NCBI RefSeq assembly: GCF_002112505.1
Contig: NZ_NEHW01000003.1
Span: forward strand, 492,493 to 556,492
From: Pseudomonas sp. R28(2017)
GTDB lineage: Bacteria; Pseudomonadota; Gammaproteobacteria; Pseudomonadales; Pseudomonadaceae
Direction of reading: 5' to 3'
DNA length: 64,000 nucleotides
Shown: piece by piece, positions 45,279-54,003 of the stretch
Position numbering within the stretch: position 1 is the stretch's first letter
Layout of the letters: each line of letters starts with the position of its first letter
The notes under the pieces: generated by a model
Told to the model about the DNA's origin: nothing
Seen by the model: only the letters and a program-made list of their open reading frames with translations
Databases searched by the model: none
Position numbers and translations under genes: made by a program

Positions 45279-46613
45279 TTACAGGTTGTAGCCGCGTTCG
45301 TTGTGCTGAGCCAGGTCGAGGCCGACCGACTCTTCTTCTTCGTTGACCCGCAGGCCCATCACCACATCCAGCACCTTGAGGATCACGTAGGTGACGATGG
45401 CGGTGTAGGCCACGGTGAAGATCACGCCCTTGGCCTGGACCCAGACCTGGGCACCGATGTCGGTGACCGCGCCGAAGCCGCCCAGGGCCGGTGCCGCGAA
45501 CACGCCGGTAAGAATGGCGCCGATGATGCCGCCAACACCGTGCACGCCGAAGGCGTCGAGGGAGTCGTCGTAACCCAGCTTGCGCTTGAGGGTGGTGGCG
45601 CAGAAGTAGCAGACCACGCCGGAGGCCAGGCCGATCACCAGGGCGCCCATCGGGCCCACGGTACCGGCAGCCGGCGTGATGGCGACGAGGCCGGCGACCA
45701 CACCCGAGGCGATGCCCAGGGCACTTGGCTTGCCGTGGAAGATCCACTCGGCGAACATCCAGCCCAGTGCAGCGGCGGCGGTGGCGATCTGGGTCACCAG
45801 CATGGCCATGCCAGCAGTGCCGTTGGCGGCGGCGGCGGAGCCTGCGTTGAAGCCGAACCAGCCGATCCACAGCATGGCCGCGCCCATCAGGGTGTAGCCC
45901 AGGTTGTGCGGGGCCATCGGGGTGGTCGGGTAGCCTTTGCGCTTGCCCATGACCAGGCAGCAGACCAGGCCAGCGATACCGGCGTTGATGTGCACCACGG
46001 TGCCGCCAGCGAAGTCGAGCACGCCCCAGTCCCACATCAGCGCGCCGTCACCGCTCCACACCATGTGGGCGATCGGTGCGTAGACCAGGGTGAACCAGAT
46101 GCCCATGAACACCAGCATCGCCGAGAACTTCATGCGTTCGGCAAAGGCACCGACGATCAGCGCCGGCGTGATGATGGCGAAGGTCATCTGGAAGGTGATG
46201 AACACGGCTTCAGGGAACAGTGCGGTGGCCGAGGTCAGGTTCGCAGGCGTGACACCGCTCAGGAACGCCTTGGAGAACCCACCGACGAAGGAATTGAAGT
46301 TGAGCACGCCCTTTTCCATACCGGTGGTATCGAAGGCCATGCTGTAGCCGTAAATGACCCAGAGAATACTGATCAGGCCAGTGATGGCAAAGCACTGCAT
46401 CATCACCGACAGCACGTTCTTGGAACGCACCATGCCGCCGTAGAACAGGGCCAGACCCGGAATGGTCATGAACAGCACCAGCGCTGTCGAGGTGAGCATC
46501 CAGGCGGTGTCGCCGGAGTTCAGCGCTGGGGCAGCTGCTTCCTCTGCCAGGGCAAGCCCGGGCATTACGAGGGACAATAGGGCTCCTAGCCCTGCGATCT
46601 TACGCAGAGTCAT
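45279..46613 (-). CDS. amtB: AmtB ammonium transporter
   Basis: 444 residues. Signal sequence (MTLRKIAGLGALLSLVMPGLALA) then 11 transmembrane helices. Ammonium channel twin-His sites in GGTVVHINAGIAGL and DAFGVHGVGGIIGA; signature DFAGGTVVHI. GlnK blocks it when nitrogen is sufficient. 47 bases behind glnK, co-transcribed. Confidence 0.96.
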   Translation of the reverse strand: MTLRKIAGLGALLSLVMPGLALAEEAAAPALNSGDTAWMLTSTALVLFMTIPGLALFYGGMVRSKNVLSVMMQCFAITGLISILWVIYGYSMAFDTTGMEKGVLNFNSFVGGFSKAFLSGVTPANLTSATALFPEAVFITFQMTFAIITPALIVGAFAERMKFSAMLVFMGIWFTLVYAPIAHMVWSGDGALMWDWGVLDFAGGTVVHINAGIAGLVCCLVMGKRKGYPTTPMAPHNLGYTLMGAAMLWIGWFGFNAGSAAAANGTAGMAMLVTQIATAAAALGWMFAEWIFHGKPSALGIASGVVAGLVAITPAAGTVGPMGALVIGLASGVVCYFCATTLKRKLGYDDSLDAFGVHGVGGIIGAILTGVFAAPALGGFGAVTDIGAQVWVQAKGVIFTVAYTAIVTYVILKVLDVVMGLRVNEEEESVGLDLAQHNERGYNL

Positions 46614-46660
46614 GTTGTTTTCTCCTGGGGCGTTGGGTTTGGTGAGGCTTTTTTCGGCGC

Positions 46661-47203
<543 letters not shown>

Positions 47204-47248
47204 TTATGTGAATCAGTCGGGATTGGCCAGTCGCCAGCATGGTAAACA

Positions 47249-47265
47249 TGCACAACTTCGGTGCG
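47249..47265. promoter_or_regulatory. NtrC-type binding site
   Basis: TGCACAACTTCGGTGCG holds GCAC-N7-GTGC, the NtrC half-site arrangement, about 95 bases upstream of the sigma-54 promoter, a normal enhancer distance. Confidence 0.6.
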
Positions 47266-47374
47266 CGCCCGCCTGCAGCGCTGCTCGAAAAATGTGCAGC
47301 GGGCTGAGGCAATGGCACAGGTTGGCCCCGTGCTACACTGCGAGCCATTTCTCAGTATCAGTGGACAGCCCGAC

Positions 47375-47638
47375 ATGCTCGCGCCCAAAGCCCTTCTCGA
47401 CGCCCTGAGCGACCAGGCCTCGCGCCTGTTCAGCAGCGATACCGCCCAGCCTCGCGCCGAACTGGAAAGCCAGTTCAAGGTGCTGATGCAAGGCGCCTTC
47501 AGCAAACTGGACTTGGTCAGCCGTGAAGAATTCGACAGCCAGATGGTCGTGCTGGCACGCACCCGTGCCCGCCTTGAGGCCCTGGAGAAGCAAGTCGCCG
47601 AGCTGGAAGCGCGGATGGCGCCAGCTGCGCAGGAATAA
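47375..47638 (+). CDS. ubiK: UbiK (YqiC/BMFP family), ubiquinone accessory factor
   Basis: 87 residues. BMFP family: an amphipathic helical N-terminus (LDALSDQASRLFSS) and a coiled coil at the end (FDSQMVVLARTRARLEALEKQVAELEARM). UbiK assists the Ubi metabolon in ubiquinone synthesis. Start ATG 47375. 25 bases before the Mop-domain gene. Confidence 0.9.
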   Translation: MLAPKALLDALSDQASRLFSSDTAQPRAELESQFKVLMQGAFSKLDLVSREEFDSQMVVLARTRARLEALEKQVAELEARMAPAAQE

Positions 47639-47663
47639 AACAATCGATAAGGAGTACGTCACC

Positions 47664-48092
47664 ATGAAAGTCAGTGCCCGCAACGTCTTCGAAGGTACCG
47701 TCAGCGCCGTGCAGCCCGGCGCAGTCAATGCCGAGGTCGAGCTGACCCTCGCCGGCGGCGAGAAACTGGTGGCGGTGGTCACCATGGCCAGCTTGCATAA
47801 CCTCAACATCAATGTCGGCAAACAGGCCGTGGCGCTGGTCAAGGCACCTTGGGTGGTGCTGATGACCGATGCCGACGGCTACAAGCTGTCTGCCCGCAAC
47901 GCCCTGGAAGGTGAAGTGGTACGCGTAGGCGACGGTGCGGTGAACGCCGAAGTGGTGCTCAAGCTGGCGGGCGGCACCGAGGTGTTCTCCATCGTCACCC
48001 GCGAAGCGGTGCAGGAACTTGGCCTGGCCCCCGGGGTAAAAGCCACCGCCCTGATCAAGGCGTCGCACATCATCCTCGGCGCCAAGCCATAA
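47664..48092 (+). CDS. molybdenum-pterin-binding (Mop/TOBE) protein, ModG-like
   Basis: 142 residues made of two Mop/TOBE domains in tandem: SARNVFEGTVSAVQPGAVNAEVELTLAGGEKLVAVVTMAS and the near-copy SARNALEGEVVRVGDGAVNAEVVLKLAGGTEVFSIVTREA. ModG-like proteins bind molybdate or tungstate for intracellular homeostasis. Strong AAGGAGTACGTCACC before ATG. A terminator follows. Confidence 0.9.
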   Translation: MKVSARNVFEGTVSAVQPGAVNAEVELTLAGGEKLVAVVTMASLHNLNINVGKQAVALVKAPWVVLMTDADGYKLSARNALEGEVVRVGDGAVNAEVVLKLAGGTEVFSIVTREAVQELGLAPGVKATALIKASHIILGAKP

Positions 48093-48098
48093 AAGCTC

Positions 48099-48120
48099 CG
48101 GGGCCGCCGAAGCGGCCCCG
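48099..48120. terminator. stem-loop after the Mop gene
   Basis: CGGGGCCGC / GCGGCCCCG, 9-bp perfect stem with CGAA loop, between convergent genes. Confidence 0.75.
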
Positions 48121-48127
48121 ACTTCGA

Positions 48128-50140
48128 TCAGGCCGAAGCCCGCTGCTGGCCGGTGGCCTTGGGCGGCAGTTCGCTGGCATGCAAGTCGCCACGGAACAAC
48201 GCCGCCCCGCACACTGTGAACAAGGTTTTCACCCGGCTGTGCGAATTGCGGATCTCGGCCTGTATTGCTTCGATGAGCGGATCGCTCGACTGCAGCGCAA
48301 CGGCGCGATTGGCCCACTCGATTGCCGCAAAACGGCTCTGTTTACGCGTGCCGCAGCCTTGCATCCAGGCCAGCCCCAGTTCGGCACAGGCACGCGCGGC
48401 AACCCAGGCATCCGGGTGCTCGGCCAGCCCCAGCAGATAGTCGACCGCCTCGACACGCTCCTGCGCATCACCGTATTGGCGCAGCAGGATGCCTAGCTGC
48501 AATTGCGCCTTGGCATGCAGGTGCGGATGGCTCTGCGCGTCGAGCAGCCACCGCTTGACCGCCAGTACTGCCTTTCGGTCTTCCAGCCCCTGAGGGAGGC
48601 TCATTCGCTGGCGGGCCAGGTCGAACTTGGCCTGCGGGTGGCCAGACTCCGCCGCGCGCAGCAGCCAGTGCTCGGCCGCCTTGCCACTCAGATACTGCTC
48701 GGGAGTGTTGTCGAGCCAGCCACGATGCAGATCGTACAGCGCGATGGCGGCATCCGGCAGTTTCAGCTCCGCACAGGCCTCATACAGGAAATGCGCGGCC
48801 TCATGCAGGTTGGCAGCCCAGAGCAAGCGCGGCACTTCGAGCACCTCGAAGCCCTGCCCCTCGCGCCCGCACTGACGCCTGACCGCCAATCGCAACCACG
48901 TGCCTGCCTGCTCGACAGATTGCCCAAAGCCCCACAGCCCGAACTGATGCCCCGCAGCCCGCAGTGCGCAGGCCGCTGCCTGTCGACGGTCATCGCACAG
49001 CCGCTCGATGACGGTGCGCAATACCTGCGAATGGTCCTGCGCCTCGTGGAACAGCACCAGGCACACAAGGCTACGGAAAGGCTCGCCAACGGCCGGAACG
49101 AAGCCGTGATCAGGGTACAGCGCGACACTGTCGACAAAATCACGCATCGCACCGTCGTAATCGTGCATCGAATAGCGCCGCAGGGCGCCACGCCGGGCCA
49201 GCAGCGTAGCGCGCTCCCTGGGCCTGAGCTCGCGCCGGGCCCACTGGGCAAACGTTTTTTGCCAGGTCGCGACTTGTGGCAGTTGCCGGGCATGCGGCAG
49301 CCAGAATGTGCCTTCCAGGGCCAGCCAGCGAATCGCATTGCGCTGTGCTTCGGACCAACCCTGGCATAGTGGGCCGCTGACCAGTGCGTCGATCGCCTCA
49401 TCGCTGCCGCCCCAGCGTGGAGTCTGGTAAGTGGCATAGGCCTCGATCGCCTCGAAGCAGCCGGGGAACCACGCCAGCGCATGGCGCAGCCAGTAATCCC
49501 GGGCATTTTCGCCTTGCTCATGCAAGCGCGCGCTCAACCCTACCGGCAACGTTTGCGGCAGCGCCTGCAAGGGGGTCAGGCCGCACCTGACCAACAGCGG
49601 CGCAGCAGCCTCCTGCACTTCCACATCGGCATGCGCGCTGGGCCGATAGCGCGCGAGCTTTCCAGCGAACAATTCGACCAACCAGCCGGGCTCGCGCAGG
49701 TACGCGCTGATGTGGAGCATGCCGATCACGGCGGCAACCGGTTGCACGCAGCACTCCATGGCCCGCAGGAAATGCGCCGCGCCTTTCTCGCAGGCCTGGT
49801 CGGCGGCCAGCCGGCGTTCTTCGCAGACCTCATCGGAGCCAACCTGCCCATGGATCTGGCAGGCGTGGTTGAAGCAGTGAAAACCCATCACCACGTGCGG
49901 GTGATAAGCCTTGGGGCAGGTATCGATCCAGGTTTTGAGGGTTTGCGTCAGGGCCTTGCCGCCCTGCATGTCGCAATCCAGCATGTAGCCTTGGACAGCC
50001 TCCAGGTAGACGGGGCACTCACCGGGGGGCGCCTGCCGCCACTGCGCCTGGAGCGCATCGAACAAGCGGTTGAGCTCAGTGAATTCATTGGCCTGCACCC
50101 GTTCCCGGATCTGCTGGCGGGTGCGAATGAGCGTTTGCAC
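48128..50140 (-). CDS. DUF4034-like protein with Sel1/TPR repeats
   Basis: 670 residues, no signal peptide or membrane helix. The N-terminal 300 residues resemble DUF4034 proteins (FTELNRLFDALQAQWR, HPHVVMGFHCFNHACQ, DQACEKGAAHFLRAMEC). The C-terminal part contains Sel1/TPR-like helical pairs (AAEHWLLRAAESGHPQAKFDLARQR, AAIEWANRAVALQSSDP). A scaffold or contact role is likely; nothing indicates catalysis. Divergent from comM. Function unknown. Confidence 0.75.
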   Translation of the reverse strand: MQTLIRTRQQIRERVQANEFTELNRLFDALQAQWRQAPPGECPVYLEAVQGYMLDCDMQGGKALTQTLKTWIDTCPKAYHPHVVMGFHCFNHACQIHGQVGSDEVCEERRLAADQACEKGAAHFLRAMECCVQPVAAVIGMLHISAYLREPGWLVELFAGKLARYRPSAHADVEVQEAAAPLLVRCGLTPLQALPQTLPVGLSARLHEQGENARDYWLRHALAWFPGCFEAIEAYATYQTPRWGGSDEAIDALVSGPLCQGWSEAQRNAIRWLALEGTFWLPHARQLPQVATWQKTFAQWARRELRPRERATLLARRGALRRYSMHDYDGAMRDFVDSVALYPDHGFVPAVGEPFRSLVCLVLFHEAQDHSQVLRTVIERLCDDRRQAAACALRAAGHQFGLWGFGQSVEQAGTWLRLAVRRQCGREGQGFEVLEVPRLLWAANLHEAAHFLYEACAELKLPDAAIALYDLHRGWLDNTPEQYLSGKAAEHWLLRAAESGHPQAKFDLARQRMSLPQGLEDRKAVLAVKRWLLDAQSHPHLHAKAQLQLGILLRQYGDAQERVEAVDYLLGLAEHPDAWVAARACAELGLAWMQGCGTRKQSRFAAIEWANRAVALQSSDPLIEAIQAEIRNSHSRVKTLFTVCGAALFRGDLHASELPPKATGQQRASA

Positions 50141-50394
50141 GGGCAGTACCTTAAGTCCATTTCAGGGTTGCGCTGCCATCCAATGGCAACACCTTTAGCT
50201 CTTGAACACTAAGCCATAGCCGGGCTCTTCGCAAAGATATTGGATCCAGTATTTGTCAGATTGTGTGAAACGACAGGAAAAAGCCCTGGTATGCAAAACA
50301 AAGTCGCATTTTTCTTGCGCCTACCTCGCAGAAACTCACTAGGCTTCGACAGGCCGCAGGAAGCGGCTCCAGATCCAGCGACAACGGAGCGTCC

Positions 50395-51885
50395 ATGTCC
50401 CTCGCCCTCGTCCACAGCCGCGCCCAGGTCGGTGTGCAGGCCCCTGCAGTCAGCGTCGAAACCCACCTGGCCAACGGCCTGCCCCATCTCACCCTGGTCG
50501 GCCTGCCGGAGACCACGGTCAAGGAGAGTAAAGACCGTGTACGCAGTGCCATCGTCAATTCCGGGCTGAATTACCCACAGCGGCGCATTACCCAGAACCT
50601 GGCACCCGCCGACCTGCCCAAGGACGGCGGGCGTTATGACCTGGCTATCGCCCTGGGCATCCTGGCCGCCGACGGCCAGGTGCCATTACCCGCTTTGGCG
50701 GAAATGGAATGCCTGGGTGAGCTGGCGCTGTCAGGCAAGTTGCGCCCCGTGCAAGGCGTGTTGCCGGCTGCACTGGCGGCACGCGAGGCCGGCCGGGCCC
50801 TGGTGGTGCCGCGGGAAAATGCCGAAGAGGCGAGCCTGGCCGGCGGGCTTGTGGTGTATGCCGTGGGGCACTTGCTGGAGTTGGTGGCGCACCTTAACGG
50901 GCAAGTACCGCTGCCGCCCTTTTCCGCCAATGGCCTGGTCTTGCAGCAGCAGCCTTACCCGGACCTGAGCGAGGTGCAGGGCCAGGTCGCCGCCAAGCGG
51001 GCACTGCTGCTGGCCGCGGCTGGGGCGCATAACCTGTTGTTCACCGGGCCACCCGGCACGGGCAAGACGCTACTCGCCAGCCGCCTCCCAGGCTTGCTGC
51101 CACCACTGGACGAGCACGAGGCGCTGGAGGTGGCGGCGATCCAGTCGGTCAGTGGCCACACACCGCTGAGCAGCTGGCCGCAGCGGCCATTTCGCCACCC
51201 GCACCATTCGGCCTCGGGGCCGGCGCTGGTAGGCGGCAGCAGCCGGCCGCAACCTGGCGAAATTACCCTTGCGCACCATGGCGTGCTGTTTCTCGACGAG
51301 CTGCCAGAGTTTGAAAGGCGCGTGCTGGAAGTGCTGCGCGAGCCACTGGAGTCGGGCGAGATCGTGATTGCGCGGGCACGCGACAAGGTACGATTCCCTG
51401 CGCGCTTCCAGCTGGTGGCGGCGATGAACCCCTGCCCGTGCGGCTACCTGGGCGACCCCACCGGCCGTTGCCGCTGCAGTACCGAACAGATCGCGCGGTA
51501 TCGCAACAAGCTGTCAGGCCCGTTGCTCGACCGCATCGACTTGCACCTGACCGTGGCCCGCGAGACCACCACGCTGAACAACCAGCCAAGCGGCGAGACC
51601 AGTGCCGCTGTGGCTACCAAGGTGGCCCAGGCCCGCGAGGTGCAGCAGCGCCGGCAAGGGTGTGCCAATGCGTTTCTGAACCTGGAGGGGTTGCGGAGCC
51701 ATTGTCAGCTGGCAGCGGCGGACCAGGCTTGGCTGGAGACTGCCTGTGAGCGGCTGAGCCTTTCTTTGCGGGCAGCGCATCGGCTGCTGAAAGTTGCACG
51801 CACATTGGCAGATCTGGAAGGCAGCCAGGCGATCAGCAAAGGCCATCTGGCCGAGTCTTTGCAGTACCGGCCAGGGAGCAGCTAG
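50395..51885 (+). CDS. comM: ComM/YifB, Mg-chelatase-like AAA+ ATPase
   Basis: 496 residues. N-terminal ChlI-type domain (ALVHSRAQVGVQAPAVSVETH, GLPETTVKESKDRVRSAI), Walker A GPPGTGKTLLA near residue 225, Walker B GVLFLDELPEF, C-terminal Mg_chelatase_C. ComM is a hexameric helicase for branch migration in natural transformation and recombination. ATG follows GGAGCGTCC. Confidence 0.95.
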   Translation: MSLALVHSRAQVGVQAPAVSVETHLANGLPHLTLVGLPETTVKESKDRVRSAIVNSGLNYPQRRITQNLAPADLPKDGGRYDLAIALGILAADGQVPLPALAEMECLGELALSGKLRPVQGVLPAALAAREAGRALVVPRENAEEASLAGGLVVYAVGHLLELVAHLNGQVPLPPFSANGLVLQQQPYPDLSEVQGQVAAKRALLLAAAGAHNLLFTGPPGTGKTLLASRLPGLLPPLDEHEALEVAAIQSVSGHTPLSSWPQRPFRHPHHSASGPALVGGSSRPQPGEITLAHHGVLFLDELPEFERRVLEVLREPLESGEIVIARARDKVRFPARFQLVAAMNPCPCGYLGDPTGRCRCSTEQIARYRNKLSGPLLDRIDLHLTVARETTTLNNQPSGETSAAVATKVAQAREVQQRRQGCANAFLNLEGLRSHCQLAAADQAWLETACERLSLSLRAAHRLLKVARTLADLEGSQAISKGHLAESLQYRPGSS

Positions 51886-51889
51886 ACCT

Positions 51890-51912
51890 TTGGGGCTGCT
51901 TTGCGACCCCAA
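51890..51912. terminator. stem-loop between comM and doxX-like gene
   Basis: TTGGGG / CCCCAA stem of six with inner pairs GC / GC, between convergent genes. Confidence 0.5.
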
Positions 51913-51918
51913 GATTCA

Positions 51919-52347
51919 TCAGGAAAACTTGTCCCGACCGATCAGCCCCGAGACCGAATATACCCCAGGCCCGGTCAGCGCCAGTCCGCCATAAAGCGCC
52001 ACCAGCAACCAGGCAAACTGCCCCTGCTCCAGCGACCAGTCCGGGTGCACCACCAGCAGCGCCACCAGCAAAACCGCCAGCACCGGCAGGCAGGCCAGCC
52101 GCGCGGCCACGCCCAGCAGCAGCAACACCGGGCACACCACCTCGGCAAACACCGCCAGGCCCAAGGTCAGCGGCGCCCCCAGGCCAAATGGGTCTTCGAT
52201 GCGCTGCAACTCCCCGCTCCAGTCCAGCAGCTTGGGCAATCCGTGGATGGAAAACAGCAACAGCGCTGCCATCACCCGCATGAACAGCAGGCCGGTGGCA
52301 GTCAGCAGCGGTGATTGGGCGTCGAACAGGATCTTGAAGCGTTGCAT
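51919..52347 (-). CDS. DoxX-family membrane protein
   Basis: 142 residues with four hydrophobic helices. DoxX pattern: GLLFMRVMAALLLFSIHGLPKLLD, then FGLGAPLTLGLAVFAEVVCPVLLLLGVAARLA. DoxX-like proteins are quinone-pool or redox-linked membrane proteins; precise role here unknown. 73 bases separate it from the response-regulator gene upstream. Confidence 0.88.
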   Translation of the reverse strand: MQRFKILFDAQSPLLTATGLLFMRVMAALLLFSIHGLPKLLDWSGELQRIEDPFGLGAPLTLGLAVFAEVVCPVLLLLGVAARLACLPVLAVLLVALLVVHPDWSLEQGQFAWLLVALYGGLALTGPGVYSVSGLIGRDKFS

Positions 52348-52420
52348 GGCAAAGGTCTCGCGGTTCTATCAAGCCGATCAGCATTGCCCGATTGCCCGGC
52401 AAATGATTGCTCAGGTGTGC

Positions 52421-52786
52421 TCAATAAACCGCCAGTGCCGCTTCGACCACCTTGAGCAACGCCTCTTCGGAAAACGGCTTGCCCAGGCACGCCAACGCGC
52501 CATTGCCCAGCGCCGCCTGCACCGCGCCATCGTCCCAGTGCGCCGACATGCAGATCACCGGCAAGCGCCAATTCCGCCGCGCCAGCTCGCGTTGCACGTC
52601 CAGCCCGCTCACCCCCGGCATCCTCAGGTCGAGCAAAACGCACCCCGCCTCACGCACCAGGTCCGAGCCCAGAAACACGTCCCCCGCCGCGAACGCCAAG
52701 GTCTCGAACCCTGCCGAACGCAGCAGGTTGGCCAGGCTTTTGCGCACCGAAGCATCGTCATCGACGATGCACACCGCTCTGCTCAT
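52421..52786 (-). CDS. single-domain response regulator
   Basis: 121 residues, receiver domain only. Acidic pocket D9-D11 (CIVDDDASVR), phospho-acceptor D53 in VLLDLRMPG, Lys in LGKPFSEE. No output domain, so it may act as a phosphate shuttle or sink, or by protein contact. ATG overlaps the stop of the dual-DNA-binding regulator (ATGA). Likely partner of the hybrid sensor at 54004. Confidence 0.9.
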   Translation of the reverse strand: MSRAVCIVDDDASVRKSLANLLRSAGFETLAFAAGDVFLGSDLVREAGCVLLDLRMPGVSGLDVQRELARRNWRLPVICMSAHWDDGAVQAALGNGALACLGKPFSEEALLKVVEAALAVY

Positions 52787-53763
52787 GCGCCGGACCGAGC
52801 CTCGATGACGTTGTGCATGGCCACCAGCTCCAGCAGCGAGCGGGACTGCATCTTGTTCATGATGTTTTTCTTGTGCACCTTGGTGGTCACCTCGCTGGTG
52901 CCGATTTCCCTGGCGATCTGCTTGTGCGACAGGCCACCCGCCACCAGCGAGAACACCTGGCGCTCGCGCTGGGTCAGGCGCTGGTACTTTTCCTCGACCT
53001 GCCGCGCATGCTGCCATTTGCGCCCCTCGACCACGGCACGGGCGCGTACCGGTTCGAGCAGCGCCAGCAGCTGGTCTTCGTCGAAAGGCTTGGTCAGAAA
53101 CTCCACGGCACCGGCGCGCATCGCCTGGACCGTCATGGGGATGGTGCCGAAACCGGTCATGAACACGATGGGCCAGGGCAGCGCCAGCTGGCGCAACGCA
53201 GCCTGCACTTCAAGGCCGCTGGTTTCGGGCAGGTGCATGTCCAGCAGCAGGCAGGCGCAGGGGCTTTCCAGGCGTGCGTCGAACAGCTCCTCGGCACTGG
53301 CGAACAAACGGTGTGGAATGTCCTGCGAACGCAACAGACGGCCCAGTGCCTTGCGCACCGATGGGTCATCATCCACCACCAGCACAGGCACGTTGGCACT
53401 CTCGTCGCCCGTTTCGCCGCCATCGGACCCGGCGCACAACGGCGACTGGCCCAGTGCCAGGCAAGGCACCTCGAGGCTTACTTCGGCAGCCAGGCGATAG
53501 CCCCGGCGCGCCACGGTCTGGATCAACCCGTGATCGCCGAAGGCCTTGCGCAGCAGCGAAACCTGCACCTGCAGGTTGTTGTCCTCGACCACCGTGCCGG
53601 CCCACACCTGGCTGAACAGCTCTTCCTTGCCAACCACCCGGCCCTTGGCCCTGATCAGCGTGGCCAGCACCTCGAACGCACGCCCGCCCAACGGGATCGG
53701 CTTGCCGTCGAGAAAGGCTTCTCGCCGCTCCAGCGACACCTGGGCATTGCCTATTCGGATCAT
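52783..53763 (-). CDS. response regulator with N-terminal winged helix, receiver and C-terminal LuxR HTH
   Basis: 326 residues with unusual order. Residues 1-95 are an OmpR/CadC-type winged helix (RREAFLDGKPIPLGGRAFEVLATLI, QTVARRGYRL). Residues 125-245 are a receiver with D130-D133 pocket, D175 in LLLDMHLPE and Lys in LTKPFDED. Residues 260-322 are a FixJ/NarL-type HTH (LTQRERQVFSLVAGGLSHKQIAREIGTSEVTTKVH). Two separate DNA-binding domains flank one receiver. Divergent from the hybrid sensor across 240 bases. Confidence 0.88.
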   Translation of the reverse strand: MIRIGNAQVSLERREAFLDGKPIPLGGRAFEVLATLIRAKGRVVGKEELFSQVWAGTVVEDNNLQVQVSLLRKAFGDHGLIQTVARRGYRLAAEVSLEVPCLALGQSPLCAGSDGGETGDESANVPVLVVDDDPSVRKALGRLLRSQDIPHRLFASAEELFDARLESPCACLLLDMHLPETSGLEVQAALRQLALPWPIVFMTGFGTIPMTVQAMRAGAVEFLTKPFDEDQLLALLEPVRARAVVEGRKWQHARQVEEKYQRLTQRERQVFSLVAGGLSHKQIAREIGTSEVTTKVHKKNIMNKMQSRSLLELVAMHNVIEARSGA

Positions 53764-54003
53764 GGTTTCCTCGTGCGGGAGCGGGCGTTTGCGCAGCCCC
53801 GGGCAGCCTAGGCCAGCGAACGCGATCGGACAATTATCCCGAGGGATAGGTTGGTCTCAAAACTATACAAGCGCCCGCCAGCCGCCAGGGATTGATAACG
53901 GACAACAGCGTGCCCGTTCCTGCCAAGCCGGCTGCAAGCCGCATCCATGCTGGGCCCGCTGCGTATACTCGGGCGTCTGGATGTCGTTAGCAGGGGGTGC
54001 TAG

